From contig JAEYOW010000006.1 of assembly GCA_023411375.1 (NCBI GenBank), forward strand, positions 1-33,229: a stretch of DNA of 33,229 nt, in the 5' to 3' direction. Under the pieces are notes generated by a model, which did not search any database, was not told the origin of the DNA, and saw only the letters and a program-made list of their open reading frames with translations. Source of the DNA: Bacillota bacterium. Lineage in GTDB: Bacteria; Bacillota; Clostridia; Christensenellales; Aristaeellaceae. Positions 15,306 to 24,438 of this stretch are shown here, in pieces; position 1 is the first letter of the stretch; every line of letters begins with the position of its first letter. The translations under genes were made by a program, and so were the position numbers.

Positions 15306-15991
15306 TCTATGTGGTGGAGGACGACCAGAGCATCCGTGAGCTGGAATGCTACGCGCTCAAGCAGGCCGGCTTTGAAACGCGCGGCTTTGAGGACGGCGCG
15401 GGTTTTCTTGCCGCCCTGAAATCACAGCTGCCGCAGCTTGTGCTGCTGGATGTGATGCTGCCCGGCGATGATGGCAACGCGCTTCTGCGCCGCGTCCGGC
15501 AGGATCCCCGCACCCGCCGCCTGCCTGTGGTGATGGTGACGGCTAAGGGCGAGGAGATGGACAAGGTGCAAGGGCTGGATGGCGGCGCGGACGACTATAT
15601 TGTCAAGCCCTTTGGCGTAATGGAGCTGATCAGCCGCGTCAAGGCGGTTTTGCGTCGTACGCAGGGCGACGAGCCGCAGACGGAGCTTCGTTGCGGCGGC
15701 TTGCATATGGATACCGCGCGCCACCGCGTTTTCGCGGGGGAAAAGAGCATTGAGCTGACTCATATGGAATTTGAGCTGCTGCGCTACCTGATGCTTAACC
15801 AGGGTATCGCGCTCACGCGCGAGCGGCTGTTGGATACGGTCTGGGGTGTGGATTATATGGGGGATACCCGCACTGTGGACGTGCACATGCGCACGCTGCG
15901 CGTAAAGCTGGGCGGGATGAGCCGGCTTTTGCAGACGGTGCGCGGCGTCGGCTACCGGATGGAGGCAGAGAATGCAGAAGAAAATTTTTAG
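15302..15991 (+). CDS. PhoB/PhoP-type response regulator
   Basis: A 229-residue OmpR/PhoB-class regulator. The receiver domain (1-115) has the acidic pair Glu6-Asp7, phosphoacceptor Asp50 in LLDVMLP, Thr80 and Lys102 in VKPF. The C-terminal winged helix (about 128-222) carries TVDVHMRTLRVKLG and RGVGYR. It overlaps phoU by four bases (ATGA) and the kinase gene by 20 bases. Its position in the pst operon and the Pho boxes upstream identify it as the phosphate-starvation regulator; it is likely to activate its own operon. Confidence 0.93.
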   Translation: MIYVVEDDQSIRELECYALKQAGFETRGFEDGAGFLAALKSQLPQLVLLDVMLPGDDGNALLRRVRQDPRTRRLPVVMVTAKGEEMDKVQGLDGGADDYIVKPFGVMELISRVKAVLRRTQGDEPQTELRCGGLHMDTARHRVFAGEKSIELTHMEFELLRYLMLNQGIALTRERLLDTVWGVDYMGDTRTVDVHMRTLRVKLGGMSRLLQTVRGVGYRMEAENAEENF

Positions 15992-17648
15992 GGCCGCGTT
16001 GCTTTTGACGCTGCTCACCGCGCTGCTGGTGGGGGTGATGGCGGCGGGCGCAAGCTATAGCCTGTCCGAAGCGCAGCTCAAAGGGCAGCTTTGGCAGGAA
16101 CTCTCGCTCCTTTCCTCGCTGGAGGAGGAAAAGGGGGACGGCGCGGCATTTATCAAAAGCCTTGGAAGCCTGAGCCTCCAAAACCGCCTGACGTGGATTG
16201 CACAGGATGGAACCGTGCTGTTTGACAGCCAGAGCCGGGCCGATACCATGCAAAACCATTTGGCGCGGCAGGAGATCGCCGAGGCGGAGGAGAACGGCAC
16301 GGGCTACGCCAAACGCTTTTCCGATACGCTTTTGGAGGAGCAGCTCTATTGCGCCCGCAAGCTTGGGGACGGCACCTACCTGCGTCTGGCGGCCACGCAG
16401 CGCACCATCGCCGGGCATTTCAAGCAGCTTTCACTGGTGCTGCTTCTGGGCATCGCGGTAACGGTGACGCTGGCAGGCGTGCTCTCCCGCGCATGGACGC
16501 GCAGGCTGGTCAGGCCCATCAACGAAATCGATCTGGAAAACCCGCTGAACAACCATGTCTACGACGAGCTTTCGCCGATGCTTCGCCGCATGGCGGAGCA
16601 GAACCGCCGGCTGGAAACGCAGCTTAAGGAAATCAGCGACCGGCGCGGCGAGCTGGACGCCATCATCGGGCACATGAACGAGGGCCTGCTGATTTTGGAC
16701 GAGCACCGGCATGTGCTGATGATGAACGAAAGTGCGCGCGAAATATTACATACTGACAAGCCTGTGGACGGACGTACGGCGATATCGGTGTACAACCGCT
16801 CCCAGACGCTGCTGGACGCGGTGGATACCGCCATTAAGAGCGGCAGCGCGCACGCGGATATGAGCGTACGCGACAGGGATTACCTGCTGACCGCCAGCGT
16901 TGTGCGCCACCGGGAGGGGCTTGTGCTGCTTTTGCAAGACGTTACCGAGCGCAACCGCTCCGAGCAGGCGCGAAAGCGCTTTACCGCCAACGTAAGCCAT
17001 GAGCTGCGAACGCCTTTAACCACCATTAGCGGCTATGCCGAGCTAATGCAAAACGGCATGACTCAGCCGCATGATATCCCCGTGTTCGCCCGCAAAATCT
17101 ATAATGAAAGCCGCCGCCTGCTGCAATTGATCGAGGACATCATACATCTTTCCAAGCTGGACGAGGGCTTTGCTGCAGGCAGGCTGGAGCGGGTGGACCT
17201 GCTAAACGCCGCCCGGCAGGCCGCGGCACAGAACGAGGAAGCGGCCGGCGACCGAAATGTGGCGATTGCCGTGGAGGGCGAAAGCGCCGCCGTCATGGGA
17301 GATCCGACTTTGATTGACGAGATGCTTCGCAACGTGATCGAAAACGGCGTGAAGTACAACCGCCTAAACGGCGAGGTGCGCGTAAGCGTCGCGCTGGTCA
17401 GTGGTAAGGCGCGTGTCGCTGTGCGCGATACGGGCATTGGGATCCCGGCGGAGCATATCGATAAGGTATTTGAACGCTTCTACCGCGTGGACGGCAGCCG
17501 GAGCAAGCTCACCGGAGGCACGGGCCTGGGGCTGTCCATCGTCAAGCACGGCGCGGAATACCACCACGCAGATATTCGGCTTCAAAGCGAGGTCGGCGTG
17601 GGAACGACGGTGGAGCTGCTTTTTCCGCTTGCGGGGGAAGCTGAATAA
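15972..17648 (+). CDS. PhoR-type phosphate sensor histidine kinase
   Basis: A 558-residue membrane kinase. Two transmembrane segments (about 8-27 and 154-172) flank an extracytoplasmic loop of about 125 residues; a short linker and PAS domain (about 225-325) follow. The HisKA domain has FTANVSHELRTPLT with phosphorylated His343, and the ATPase domain has N-box NVIENGVKYN, G1 DTGIGIP (from 486) and G2 GTGLGL. A HAMP domain is not obvious; only a shortened linker is seen. It starts within the regulator gene (20-base overlap). With PhoU and PstB it should sense phosphate supply through the transporter. Confidence 0.94.
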   Translation: MQKKIFRAALLLTLLTALLVGVMAAGASYSLSEAQLKGQLWQELSLLSSLEEEKGDGAAFIKSLGSLSLQNRLTWIAQDGTVLFDSQSRADTMQNHLARQEIAEAEENGTGYAKRFSDTLLEEQLYCARKLGDGTYLRLAATQRTIAGHFKQLSLVLLLGIAVTVTLAGVLSRAWTRRLVRPINEIDLENPLNNHVYDELSPMLRRMAEQNRRLETQLKEISDRRGELDAIIGHMNEGLLILDEHRHVLMMNESAREILHTDKPVDGRTAISVYNRSQTLLDAVDTAIKSGSAHADMSVRDRDYLLTASVVRHREGLVLLLQDVTERNRSEQARKRFTANVSHELRTPLTTISGYAELMQNGMTQPHDIPVFARKIYNESRRLLQLIEDIIHLSKLDEGFAAGRLERVDLLNAARQAAAQNEEAAGDRNVAIAVEGESAAVMGDPTLIDEMLRNVIENGVKYNRLNGEVRVSVALVSGKARVAVRDTGIGIPAEHIDKVFERFYRVDGSRSKLTGGTGLGLSIVKHGAEYHHADIRLQSEVGVGTTVELLFPLAGEAE

Positions 17649-17660
17649 GGATATCAACAA

Positions 17661-17695
17661 CAACCGCGCCCCCGGCAGTTCTGGGGGCGCGGTTG
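17661..17695 (+). terminator. Strong hairpin ending the pst-pho operon
   Basis: CAACCGCGCCCCC (17661-17673) pairs with GGGGGCGCGGTTG (17683-17695) across a 9-base loop, 13 bases after the kinase stop. The following TTGATATTATAT is only weakly T-rich, so it may be a terminator of moderate strength. The 200 bases beyond it hold no gene. Confidence 0.72.
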
Positions 17696-17854
17696 ATATT
17701 ATATGCGGATCAAATTCATTTACTCTGAAAAAAGAGCTGCCTTATACCTCGCCGGGATCGGCCCGATATAGCCTTTGGCGCGTTTAATTGCAAAGTGGCG
17801 TGGCGGACAAATAGACCTCGTTGGCGCCGCTTAGCAATTCAAGTTGAACCAAGC

Positions 17855-18385
17855 TTATGCATTGTCTCCGTACTCGTCCGTAGGGCTGCCTTCAGCGTCC
17901 GCGCCTTCCCATCCTTCCGCGGGTGCGGCCGCTCCGGCCTCATCCGCGCCGGGCTCGTCGCGCGGCGTATCCTCCTGCGGCGCGGGCTGCGCGTCAAGCG
18001 GCGCGCCAAACATCCCCACGGCTGTGGCGCCGTCCTCCGTAGCTTCCTCTCCAGCACAGGAGCATTCGCCGGACGCTTCATCCTCCACGTTTTCCTGCGC
18101 GCTCTCCACGCTGGCATAGCGCTGTGCACGCAGCACGCTCAGGCGCTCGTCCAGCTCGGCAAGCTCGGCCATCATACCGTTAAGCGGCTCGGGCAGTTCC
18201 ACACCCTTTTGCCACAGGTCAAATGCACGCATGGGAAACTCGCTTAAAATTTCGCGGCGGCGCGTTTCCAGGTTGATCTCCGCAAGCTTCTGATGCGCGC
18301 TGCTGGCCATGTTGGACGCGCCCCTGCCCACAGCCTCCATGCCTTTTAACAGCGCCATTTTCAAATTATTACCCAATCCTGCCAT
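17855..18385 (-). CDS. Hypothetical protein with helical N-terminus and acidic tail
   Basis: A 176-residue protein of unknown function. Residues 1-95 are predicted helical, start with an amphipathic stretch and include PMRAFDLWQKGVELPEP. Residues 96-176 are low-complexity, rich in Ala, Glu, Asp and Pro with a CSC motif, and look disordered and strongly acidic. There is no signal peptide or membrane helix. The ATG at 18385-18383 follows AAAGGA. It is downstream of the secreted cysteine-hydrolase-like gene, with a 25-base gap, so they are probably co-transcribed. No function should be assumed; an adaptor or chaperone-like role is only a guess. Confidence 0.72.
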   Translation of the reverse strand: MAGLGNNLKMALLKGMEAVGRGASNMASSAHQKLAEINLETRRREILSEFPMRAFDLWQKGVELPEPLNGMMAELAELDERLSVLRAQRYASVESAQENVEDEASGECSCAGEEATEDGATAVGMFGAPLDAQPAPQEDTPRDEPGADEAGAAAPAEGWEGADAEGSPTDEYGDNA

Positions 18386-18410
18386 TGTCAACATCCTTTC
18401 TTGAAATCCA

Positions 18411-19433
18411 TCAGTATTTATACAGGTCGTCACGCAGGCGGTAGAGGGTCGCGCCGCGTTTTTTGCGGTTAAATACCTCCACCCACCAGTCCACATCCGC
18501 GTCGGCGTCATACTGCATATAGCCCCACCGCACGCCGTTTACGCGCGTACCGCGCATGTTGCTGTCCGTCCAGTGAATCATTCGCGTCGCCGGATCGTAA
18601 TCGCGGATGATATACATGCTGTGGGGCCCGTTGCCGCCGCCGTAATAGCCGACAATCTGGAAAAAGTCCCCTTTTTTGATCTGTACCAATAAATTTCGTG
18701 CCAGCTCGGCATTTTCCTCCTCGCTGAGCGCGTCGTCGTATTTAAACTGCGCGACAATTTCAAAAGGGCTTCCGTCAGCCGCCGTTTCCGGACGCCATTC
18801 GATGCCGTAGTCGTAGGGGGCGCAGGCGGCCTTGCTGTTGTTCTTTGGCATGTGAAGCGCAATATCCGGAAACGCCGCCATCCGGTACTCGCCGGAATAG
18901 GTGTCGAACAGGCGCATCACAAAATTTTTACAAACGCCGATATCCCAGTCCTCCTCAGCGGGGGCGAACTTATAGCGGCTGTCCTTGGAGTTGGCGTAGG
19001 CCAGCGCGATCATCCGCTCAATTAGCTCTTCTTTGGGGGAGGGCAGCTCGTGTACCAACTCCGCCATGGGCGCGCCGGGCGCGGGGTCCGTTCCCGCATA
19101 GCCACGCACGCGAAGGGTGGCGCCCGTAGTGGGCGGCTCGTCAAGGGTAAACACATGCTCAATCTGCTCGCCCTGGGCTTCGTATGTGAGGGTTTCGCTC
19201 CCCACATTCAACTCCAGCTCGAAATACCCGACGTTGCTTCCGCCAGCTTTCACGGTCAGCGCCCCGCCGCTTTCCCAGCTCCGACCGCTTTGCGGGGCGA
19301 TCAGGTACAGATAGGGACGCATGGGCGTGTCGTTAAGCGAAACGTCCTCCTCGTCCTCGGTGGCGAGCGCCGCCGGAAACCAAAGCGCGGCCAGGCAGAC
19401 GGCGGCTGCCAGCCAGAGAATTTTACGCCGCAT
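18411..19433 (-). CDS. Secreted cysteine-hydrolase-like protein (NlpC/P60- or CHAP-like candidate)
   Basis: A 340-residue protein with a signal peptide (about 1-24, ALA cleavage). Residues 38-135 look like a beta-rich Ig-like or cell-wall domain. The C-terminal part has a possible Cys/His pair: Cys168 in DIGVCKNFV, at a helix start, and His271 in GNGPHSMYIIRDYD, with Asp290 or Asn292 as a third residue in IHWTDSNM. This order is typical of papain-like peptidoglycan amidases and endopeptidases, but the family is not certain. The ATG at 19433-19431 follows GGGAGG by 7 bases. A TGCTATACT promoter lies upstream. Confidence 0.75.
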   Translation of the reverse strand: MRRKILWLAAAVCLAALWFPAALATEDEEDVSLNDTPMRPYLYLIAPQSGRSWESGGALTVKAGGSNVGYFELELNVGSETLTYEAQGEQIEHVFTLDEPPTTGATLRVRGYAGTDPAPGAPMAELVHELPSPKEELIERMIALAYANSKDSRYKFAPAEEDWDIGVCKNFVMRLFDTYSGEYRMAAFPDIALHMPKNNSKAACAPYDYGIEWRPETAADGSPFEIVAQFKYDDALSEEENAELARNLLVQIKKGDFFQIVGYYGGGNGPHSMYIIRDYDPATRMIHWTDSNMRGTRVNGVRWGYMQYDADADVDWWVEVFNRKKRGATLYRLRDDLYKY

Positions 19434-19476
19434 AGCCTTGCCTCCCTTTGGGCCGGGGCCCATATTCAGTATAGAC

Positions 19477-19485
19477 AGTATAGCA
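19477..19485 (-). promoter_or_regulatory. Extended -10 promoter of the secreted hydrolase gene
   Basis: TGCTATACT on the minus strand (TATACT at 19477-19482, TG at 19484-19485) lies about 44 bases before the start codon. No good -35 is seen, as is usual for extended -10 promoters. Confidence 0.55.
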
Positions 19486-19497
19486 TATTCTGCGCAT

Positions 19498-19541
19498 AAA
19501 AAGAGCTTGCAAAACCTTTTGTTCTCAAAAGATTTACAAGC
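19498..19541 (-). terminator. Terminator of the lipid kinase gene
   Basis: On the minus strand GCTTG...CTTTTG pairs with CAAAAG...CAAGC (19505-19541, with small mismatches) around an AGAA loop, followed by TCTTTTT. It ends the lipid kinase transcript just upstream of the next gene's promoter. Confidence 0.75.
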
Positions 19542-19559
19542 CGGGCCGCAGGGCGGCGC

Positions 19560-20426
19560 TTACCAGTGCAAAAGCAGCGCGTCCGTCTCGCAGGTAAAGC
19601 GCGTATCCTCAATAGGCAGAATTTCGCCGTCCAGGTTAAGGCGCATGCCGGGGGATGCGAGGGCGCACGCGGGGGAGAGGTAGCGGTGGGCGATTTTGTG
19701 CTTGTAGAGCTTGCCCATCATCAGCGAGGGCAGGTAAAAGGGGATTTTCCAGCGCGGCACCGCGTCCACCACAAACACGTCGAATACCCCGTCCGTCACG
19801 TCCGCCAGGGGCGCGATGGGAATGCCCCCGCCGATATACCTGCCGTTGGCGATGGAGCAAATCATGTATTTGCCGTCCAGCACGGTGTTTTCATCCACCT
19901 CGATATGCATCTGAAAGGGCTTGAAGGTCTTAATGGCGCGGATAACGCCGTACAGGTACGGCCAGATGCCGCTCAGGCGCTTCTTGGCATCCAGGGCGTA
20001 ATCCAGCACCATCACGTCAAAGCCCGCGCCGCATACGTTCATAAAAAAGCGGTCGTTCATCATGCCGGTGTTGACGGGTCTGGCGGGATGGGTGAGGATG
20101 AAGTCCAGCGCATCCTTCCAGTTTTTAGGGGTTCCAACGCTTTTGATAAAATCGTTACCGGTTCCGGCCGGGGCAATGCCCAACGCCGTTGCGGTATGCC
20201 TCAGCCCCTGCGCCGTTTCGGTTACGGTACCGTCGCCACCCAGGGCGATCACGGTATCCACGCCGCGCCCGGCCGCATCCCGCGCAAGGTCGGTTGCATG
20301 TCCGGGATGGTTGGTCAACTTCGTGACAAATTCCACGTCACGCTCCCTGAGGTAGGCGGCCGCCTGCTCGCCGGTTTGCCGCGCGCGCCCATTGCCGGCG
20401 ACGGGATTGACAATCAGTTCGATCAT
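19560..20426 (-). CDS. Diacylglycerol kinase family lipid kinase (YegS/DgkB-like)
   Basis: A 288-residue cytosolic or membrane-surface lipid kinase that phosphorylates diacylglycerol or a related lipid. It starts with NPVAGNG, then has ALGGDGTVTE (ATP-binding GGDGT at about 63-67) and APAGTGNDF, all typical of the DAGK catalytic domain. The beta-sandwich C-terminal domain includes ANGRYIGGGIPIAPLADVTD and NLDGE. Length fits the family. The ATG at 20426-20424 has AAAGG about 11 bases upstream. It is on its own between sbcC and a terminator. The true lipid substrate is not known. Confidence 0.93.
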   Translation of the reverse strand: MIELIVNPVAGNGRARQTGEQAAAYLRERDVEFVTKLTNHPGHATDLARDAAGRGVDTVIALGGDGTVTETAQGLRHTATALGIAPAGTGNDFIKSVGTPKNWKDALDFILTHPARPVNTGMMNDRFFMNVCGAGFDVMVLDYALDAKKRLSGIWPYLYGVIRAIKTFKPFQMHIEVDENTVLDGKYMICSIANGRYIGGGIPIAPLADVTDGVFDVFVVDAVPRWKIPFYLPSLMMGKLYKHKIAHRYLSPACALASPGMRLNLDGEILPIEDTRFTCETDALLLHW

Positions 20427-20510
20427 GGTTCAACAGGCCTTTCGTATTGGCGTAATCAAGCTATTTTACCGCATTTGCGAAAAAAAGGGAAGCATAAATT
20501 ATTTTGTCGG

Positions 20511-23135
20511 CTAAGCTTCTGTTGAAACCCTGATCCCGCTGCCGCACGGAGGCCGCGAAAATACGATGATTTTATTAGGAATGCGCTCCTTTAGCATGGC
20601 CACGTGGGAAATTATGCCAATCAGCCGTCTGCCGCCCGCCAGCTCCTCCAGCACCTCCAGCGCGCGCGTCAGGCTCTCCTCGTCAAGCGTGCCGAAGCCC
20701 TCGTCGATAAAGAGCGTGTCCAGCCGCACCCCGCCTCTGCGGGACTGTACCACGTCCGCAAACCCCAGCGCCAGGGAAAGCGAAGCCAGAAACGATTCGC
20801 CTCCAGAGAGCGTGCCCACGTCGCGCACTTTGCCGGTATGCCTGTCCAGTACGTCCAGTGCAAGGCCGGTTTTAACGTTAAGCGCGGCCTCACGCTTTTG
20901 GCATAGGCTAAAACGCCCGCCGGACATCCGGGTTAGGCGCTTGTTGGCCTCGATGATCACACGGCGGAAATGATATTGAAGAATATAGGTTTCAAAAGAT
21001 ATTTTCACCGCTCCCGGTACGTTGCCCGAAGCGGTTTTCGCTAGGTCGTCCGTCACGCTGAACATTTCCGCACACCCGGCGATTCGCTTCACCACGGCTT
21101 CCAGCCGGGGCAACAGCTGTTCGTTGACGCCGATGCGGCCTTCCAGCGTCCTAACGCGTCGCAGCAAATCGGCGATCCGGGCGTTCAGCGCCGCTGCGTC
21201 CGCGCGCAGCGTCTCCGCGTCCACGGGTTGCTTGCCGGCCCACAGCCCGGACAGGCTTTTGACCGCCGCTTCCGCGCCCGCAAGCTCGCTTTGATAGCGT
21301 GCGGCTCGCGCCTCCATCCCGGCGCGTTCGGCGTCCGGCAGCAAGGCCGCGCGGTAGGCGTCCTCGTCGGCAAAGCCGTGATCTCCCAGTGCGCCGGCAA
21401 AGGCCTGCCGGGCGGCTTCAGCGGCGTCGCGCTGCCGCACCAGCGTTCGGCAGGCTTCCTGATGCAGCGCGTCGGCGGTTTGCATCGCCCCCGCCGCGGC
21501 ATGATAAGCCTGCTCTGCCTTTTCGGAGGAAGCCTGTATCTCCGTGATTTTTCGAAAAAATTGCTCGCTGAGCCTTCGGCATTGTTCCTCCAGCTCCGCG
21601 CTCGGCTCCTTATCGTTAATCGCGCTTTTGAGCCGCCCGAGCACATCGCCGCATTCCTGCGCGGATGCCGCGCATTGCTCAGAAAGGGCGCGCGCCGCCA
21701 GGTCGGCCTGGTCGCGACGCTCGGCGGCCTGATCGACCTCACCCTTGCCGGGCGCGTCCGGCACATGCCGCGCGGGACGGGGATGCTCCGTTGCGCCGCA
21801 GACGGGGCAGGGCCGCCCTCCCCTCAGAGCGTCCGCCAAAATGCCCGCCTGGTCGGCAAGGTAAGCGTCCGACAGTTCAGCGTAGCGTTGGGCGGAGAGC
21901 GCCTTTTTTTCCAGAGCTTCCTGAAGTTGGGCGCGCAGCCGATTAAGCTTCGCCGTGGCCTGGCGGTGCCGCGCAAACAGGGGAAGAGCTTCCTCCAGCG
22001 CCTGACGCTTGGCCTTCAGCTCCTCCAGCCTCGCGCCCGCGGCCCGCGCCGCCTCCAGCGCGTCATGGGCTTGAGAATGTGCGCGTTCCGCCTCCGCCAG
22101 CGCCTCCGCACGGGCCGCGGCTTCGCGCTCAAGCTGGATAAGCCGTTCGCGCTCGCGCCCGGCGGCAATCTGCGCATGTCTCGCTTCCGCCGCGTGCGCG
22201 GCGCGTTCAAGCGCAAGGGTGAGCGCCTCCATCTCAGCACGCTCGCCAAGCAGCCTGTCGCGCAGCGCGGTATTTTGCGCCAGGGTGAGCAGACCCTGGT
22301 TTTGCGTTTCGGCATTTTGCAGCGCGGCGGTTAAGGCGTTGAGCTCCCGCGCCGCCTGCCCGTGCTCATCCTCCAGTACGCGAAGCGCCTCCCGGTCCCG
22401 CGCAAGCAGCTCGCGCACGGCTCCGCACAGCTCCTGTCCCCGCCCGCTGGATCCGGCGTAGCCGGCGACGCGCGCCGCGGCCTCATCGTCCCCGCCGGAG
22501 GCGACCTGCGCGGCAAGGCCCAGGTACGCGCTTTGCGCCTCCCGAAGGGCCGCAACCGCCTCGCTTTGGCGTTGCCTGAGCAGCTCGGTGATATCGCTGT
22601 AAAGCTGCGTGTCGAAAATACGGCGGAAAATCTCCGCGCGCTCCGTGCTGTTTGCCCGCAGGATGGACAGAAACTCGCCCTGCGCGATCATCGCCACCTG
22701 TGAAAACTGCCTGGCGGTAAGTCCCAGAAGCGCTTCCACGGCGGCGGTAACGGTTTCAACCTTCGTCCAGCTTTGCCCGTCGTCGCAGTTAAGCTCGGCC
22801 TCGGCCGGGCAGGGGGATTTGCGCCCCGGCTTTACATAGGACGGGCTCCGGCGCACCGTGTACCGCCTGCCGCCGCTCAGAAAGGTGAAGGATACCCAGG
22901 TGTCCGCGTCCGGCCCGGCAAAGTCGCTGCGGAAGGAACGGAAATCCCGGCGCGAGGGATCGCCTGTGGCTACGCCGTAGAGCGCGAAGGATATCGCGTC
23001 AAACAGCGTGGTCTTGCCCGCGCCCGTATCCCCGGCAATCAGAAACAGCCCGCTTTCGCCAAGCTCCGTAAAATCAACGCTTTCCAGCCCGGCATAGGGG
23101 CCGAAGGCGCTCATCTCCAAATTAACCGGCCTCAT
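20511..23135 (-). CDS. sbcC: Exonuclease subunit SbcC
   Basis: The 874-residue SMC/Rad50-like ATPase subunit of the SbcCD nuclease. It has Walker A GDTGAGKTT (35-43), two long coiled coils rich in Ala, Glu and Arg, and between them the zinc hook CPVC at about residues 443-446. The signature LSGGES (about 774) and Walker B LFIDEGFGTLDEE follow. Such complexes cut hairpins and protein-blocked DNA ends. The ATG at 23135-23133 overlaps the sbcD end by 14 bases and has GGAGG upstream. Palindromes in this window are the sort of DNA SbcCD acts on. Confidence 0.96.
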   Translation of the reverse strand: MRPVNLEMSAFGPYAGLESVDFTELGESGLFLIAGDTGAGKTTLFDAISFALYGVATGDPSRRDFRSFRSDFAGPDADTWVSFTFLSGGRRYTVRRSPSYVKPGRKSPCPAEAELNCDDGQSWTKVETVTAAVEALLGLTARQFSQVAMIAQGEFLSILRANSTERAEIFRRIFDTQLYSDITELLRQRQSEAVAALREAQSAYLGLAAQVASGGDDEAAARVAGYAGSSGRGQELCGAVRELLARDREALRVLEDEHGQAARELNALTAALQNAETQNQGLLTLAQNTALRDRLLGERAEMEALTLALERAAHAAEARHAQIAAGRERERLIQLEREAAARAEALAEAERAHSQAHDALEAARAAGARLEELKAKRQALEEALPLFARHRQATAKLNRLRAQLQEALEKKALSAQRYAELSDAYLADQAGILADALRGGRPCPVCGATEHPRPARHVPDAPGKGEVDQAAERRDQADLAARALSEQCAASAQECGDVLGRLKSAINDKEPSAELEEQCRRLSEQFFRKITEIQASSEKAEQAYHAAAGAMQTADALHQEACRTLVRQRDAAEAARQAFAGALGDHGFADEDAYRAALLPDAERAGMEARAARYQSELAGAEAAVKSLSGLWAGKQPVDAETLRADAAALNARIADLLRRVRTLEGRIGVNEQLLPRLEAVVKRIAGCAEMFSVTDDLAKTASGNVPGAVKISFETYILQYHFRRVIIEANKRLTRMSGGRFSLCQKREAALNVKTGLALDVLDRHTGKVRDVGTLSGGESFLASLSLALGFADVVQSRRGGVRLDTLFIDEGFGTLDEESLTRALEVLEELAGGRRLIGIISHVAMLKERIPNKIIVFSRPPCGSGIRVSTEA

Positions 23136-24246
23136 GCTGCCTCGCCTCCGCTTCCTCAATTACGGCGCGCATCAGAGCCATGCGGCGTCCGTCCGGCTCC
23201 TGCCGGTTATTTTGCGCCGCATAAAAGGTGGCAAAATGCTCCAGCGGCGTGCGTGCCTCGACGGCCTCCGACTCCGCGAGCACGGCCTCGTCATTTGTAC
23301 GGCTATTGTGCACGCGCATGCCGATCAGGTTGGGATATGTCAGCCGAAGCGTACCCAGCGGGTCGACAGGCGCTTCCTCGTCTGTTAAAACGGCGTATAC
23401 GTAGTCCTCACTGTAAAGCGCTTCGTCCGCGATATCCGCAAGCGGCCCACGCGCGGTACGCAGATCTCTCAGCGGCCGGAAGGGGAGTTCCTCAACCGAA
23501 AGCTCGCCCTTTGCGCCCAGCGTAACCGTAAGCGCCGCCTTTCGCTGGTGCTCCTCCGAAAGCGAGTATTTAAGCGGCGAACCGCAGTAGCGCGCGCGGC
23601 CGCCCAGCAGCCGCTGGGGCGAGTGCAGATGTCCTAACGCCACGTAATCAAACGCGTCAAAAACATCCGCGCTCACCTGGTCCAGCCCGCCCACCAGCCG
23701 GGTTTCGGATTCGCAAACGCTCGCGCCCGCCACAAACTGGTGCGCGACCAGCACGTTTCGCGCGGCAGGATCGAGATTCGCCGCCGACAGCGCCGCGCGC
23801 ACGGCGTCCTCATACCCGTGCACGTCAGGGTGAAAGGGCCGGACGCTGGCGGGCCGGATAAACGGCAGGAGCCATACATTCACTTCGCCGTATTCGTCGC
23901 AAAGCGTGCGGCGCACGGGCGCGCCGTTAAAAGCCGGGGACATGAACACGCCGCAGCGCCCCAGCAACTCGTGGCAATAGGCGACCTGCTCAGGCGCGTC
24001 ATGGTTGCCGCTGATGGCAAAAACAGGCTTTTCAAGACGGCTGAGCGCCACCAAAAAACCGCTTGCGGCCCGGATGGCCTCGGCGGTAGGCTGCGCTTTG
24101 TCGTACAGGTCGCCAGCCAGCAACACGGCGTCACAGCCGGAGGCCATTTCCAACGCCTGGTTCAGCGCATCAAGCTGATCCTCCATCAAACTGATGCCGC
24201 CGAGCCGTCTGCCGATATGCAAGTCGGAAAGATGCAAAAATTTCAT
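23122..24246 (-). CDS. sbcD: Exonuclease subunit SbcD
   Basis: The 374-residue Mre11-like nuclease subunit, a metallophosphoesterase. Motifs in order are LSDLHIG (Asp8, His10), LLAGDLYDKA, ISGNHDAP and ALGHLHSPQ, which bind two metal ions. It pairs with SbcC, translationally coupled by overlap. The ATG at 24246-24244 follows GGGGAG by 9 bases; the longer upstream open frame is not conserved. A TTGTGC-N17-TACAAT promoter lies just upstream. Length is a little below or equal to the family average; no missing motif was seen. Confidence 0.95.
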   Translation of the reverse strand: MKFLHLSDLHIGRRLGGISLMEDQLDALNQALEMASGCDAVLLAGDLYDKAQPTAEAIRAASGFLVALSRLEKPVFAISGNHDAPEQVAYCHELLGRCGVFMSPAFNGAPVRRTLCDEYGEVNVWLLPFIRPASVRPFHPDVHGYEDAVRAALSAANLDPAARNVLVAHQFVAGASVCESETRLVGGLDQVSADVFDAFDYVALGHLHSPQRLLGGRARYCGSPLKYSLSEEHQRKAALTVTLGAKGELSVEELPFRPLRDLRTARGPLADIADEALYSEDYVYAVLTDEEAPVDPLGTLRLTYPNLIGMRVHNSRTNDEAVLAESEAVEARTPLEHFATFYAAQNNRQEPDGRRMALMRAVIEEAEARQHEAG

Positions 24247-24291
24247 GTTAACCGGCTCCCCGCCTTCATGTATAAAATTGATTGCAGCTGC

Positions 24292-24320
24292 ATTGTAGCA
24301 TTTTTGCCGCCTCCGCACAA
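24292..24320 (-). promoter_or_regulatory. Promoter of the sbcDC operon
   Basis: On the minus strand TTGTGC (24315-24320) and TACAAT (24292-24297) are 17 bases apart, and TG one base before the -10 makes it an extended -10. It lies about 45 bases upstream of sbcD. Confidence 0.72.
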
Positions 24321-24384
24321 GCGCAGGCACCTGGTGCGGTTAATACATATATTTGTCTGAAAAGGCTCAAAAGAATTATTTACA

Positions 24385-24393
24385 TGCTATAAT
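24385..24393 (+). promoter_or_regulatory. Extended -10 promoter of the DUF6155 gene
   Basis: TGCTATAAT (24385-24393) lies about 46 bases before the start codon of the DUF6155 gene. No clear -35 is present. It is divergent from the sbcDC promoter. Confidence 0.68.
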
Positions 24394-24438
24394 TAGAATG
24401 AGTAGAATGTTTGGGAATACAAAAGGGGGAAAACTGCG

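Noticed and set aside
20604..22334. Long plus-strand open frames opposite sbcC
   Set aside because: They are low-complexity Arg/Ala/Gly-rich shadows of the G+C-rich sbcC coils, with no start signals.
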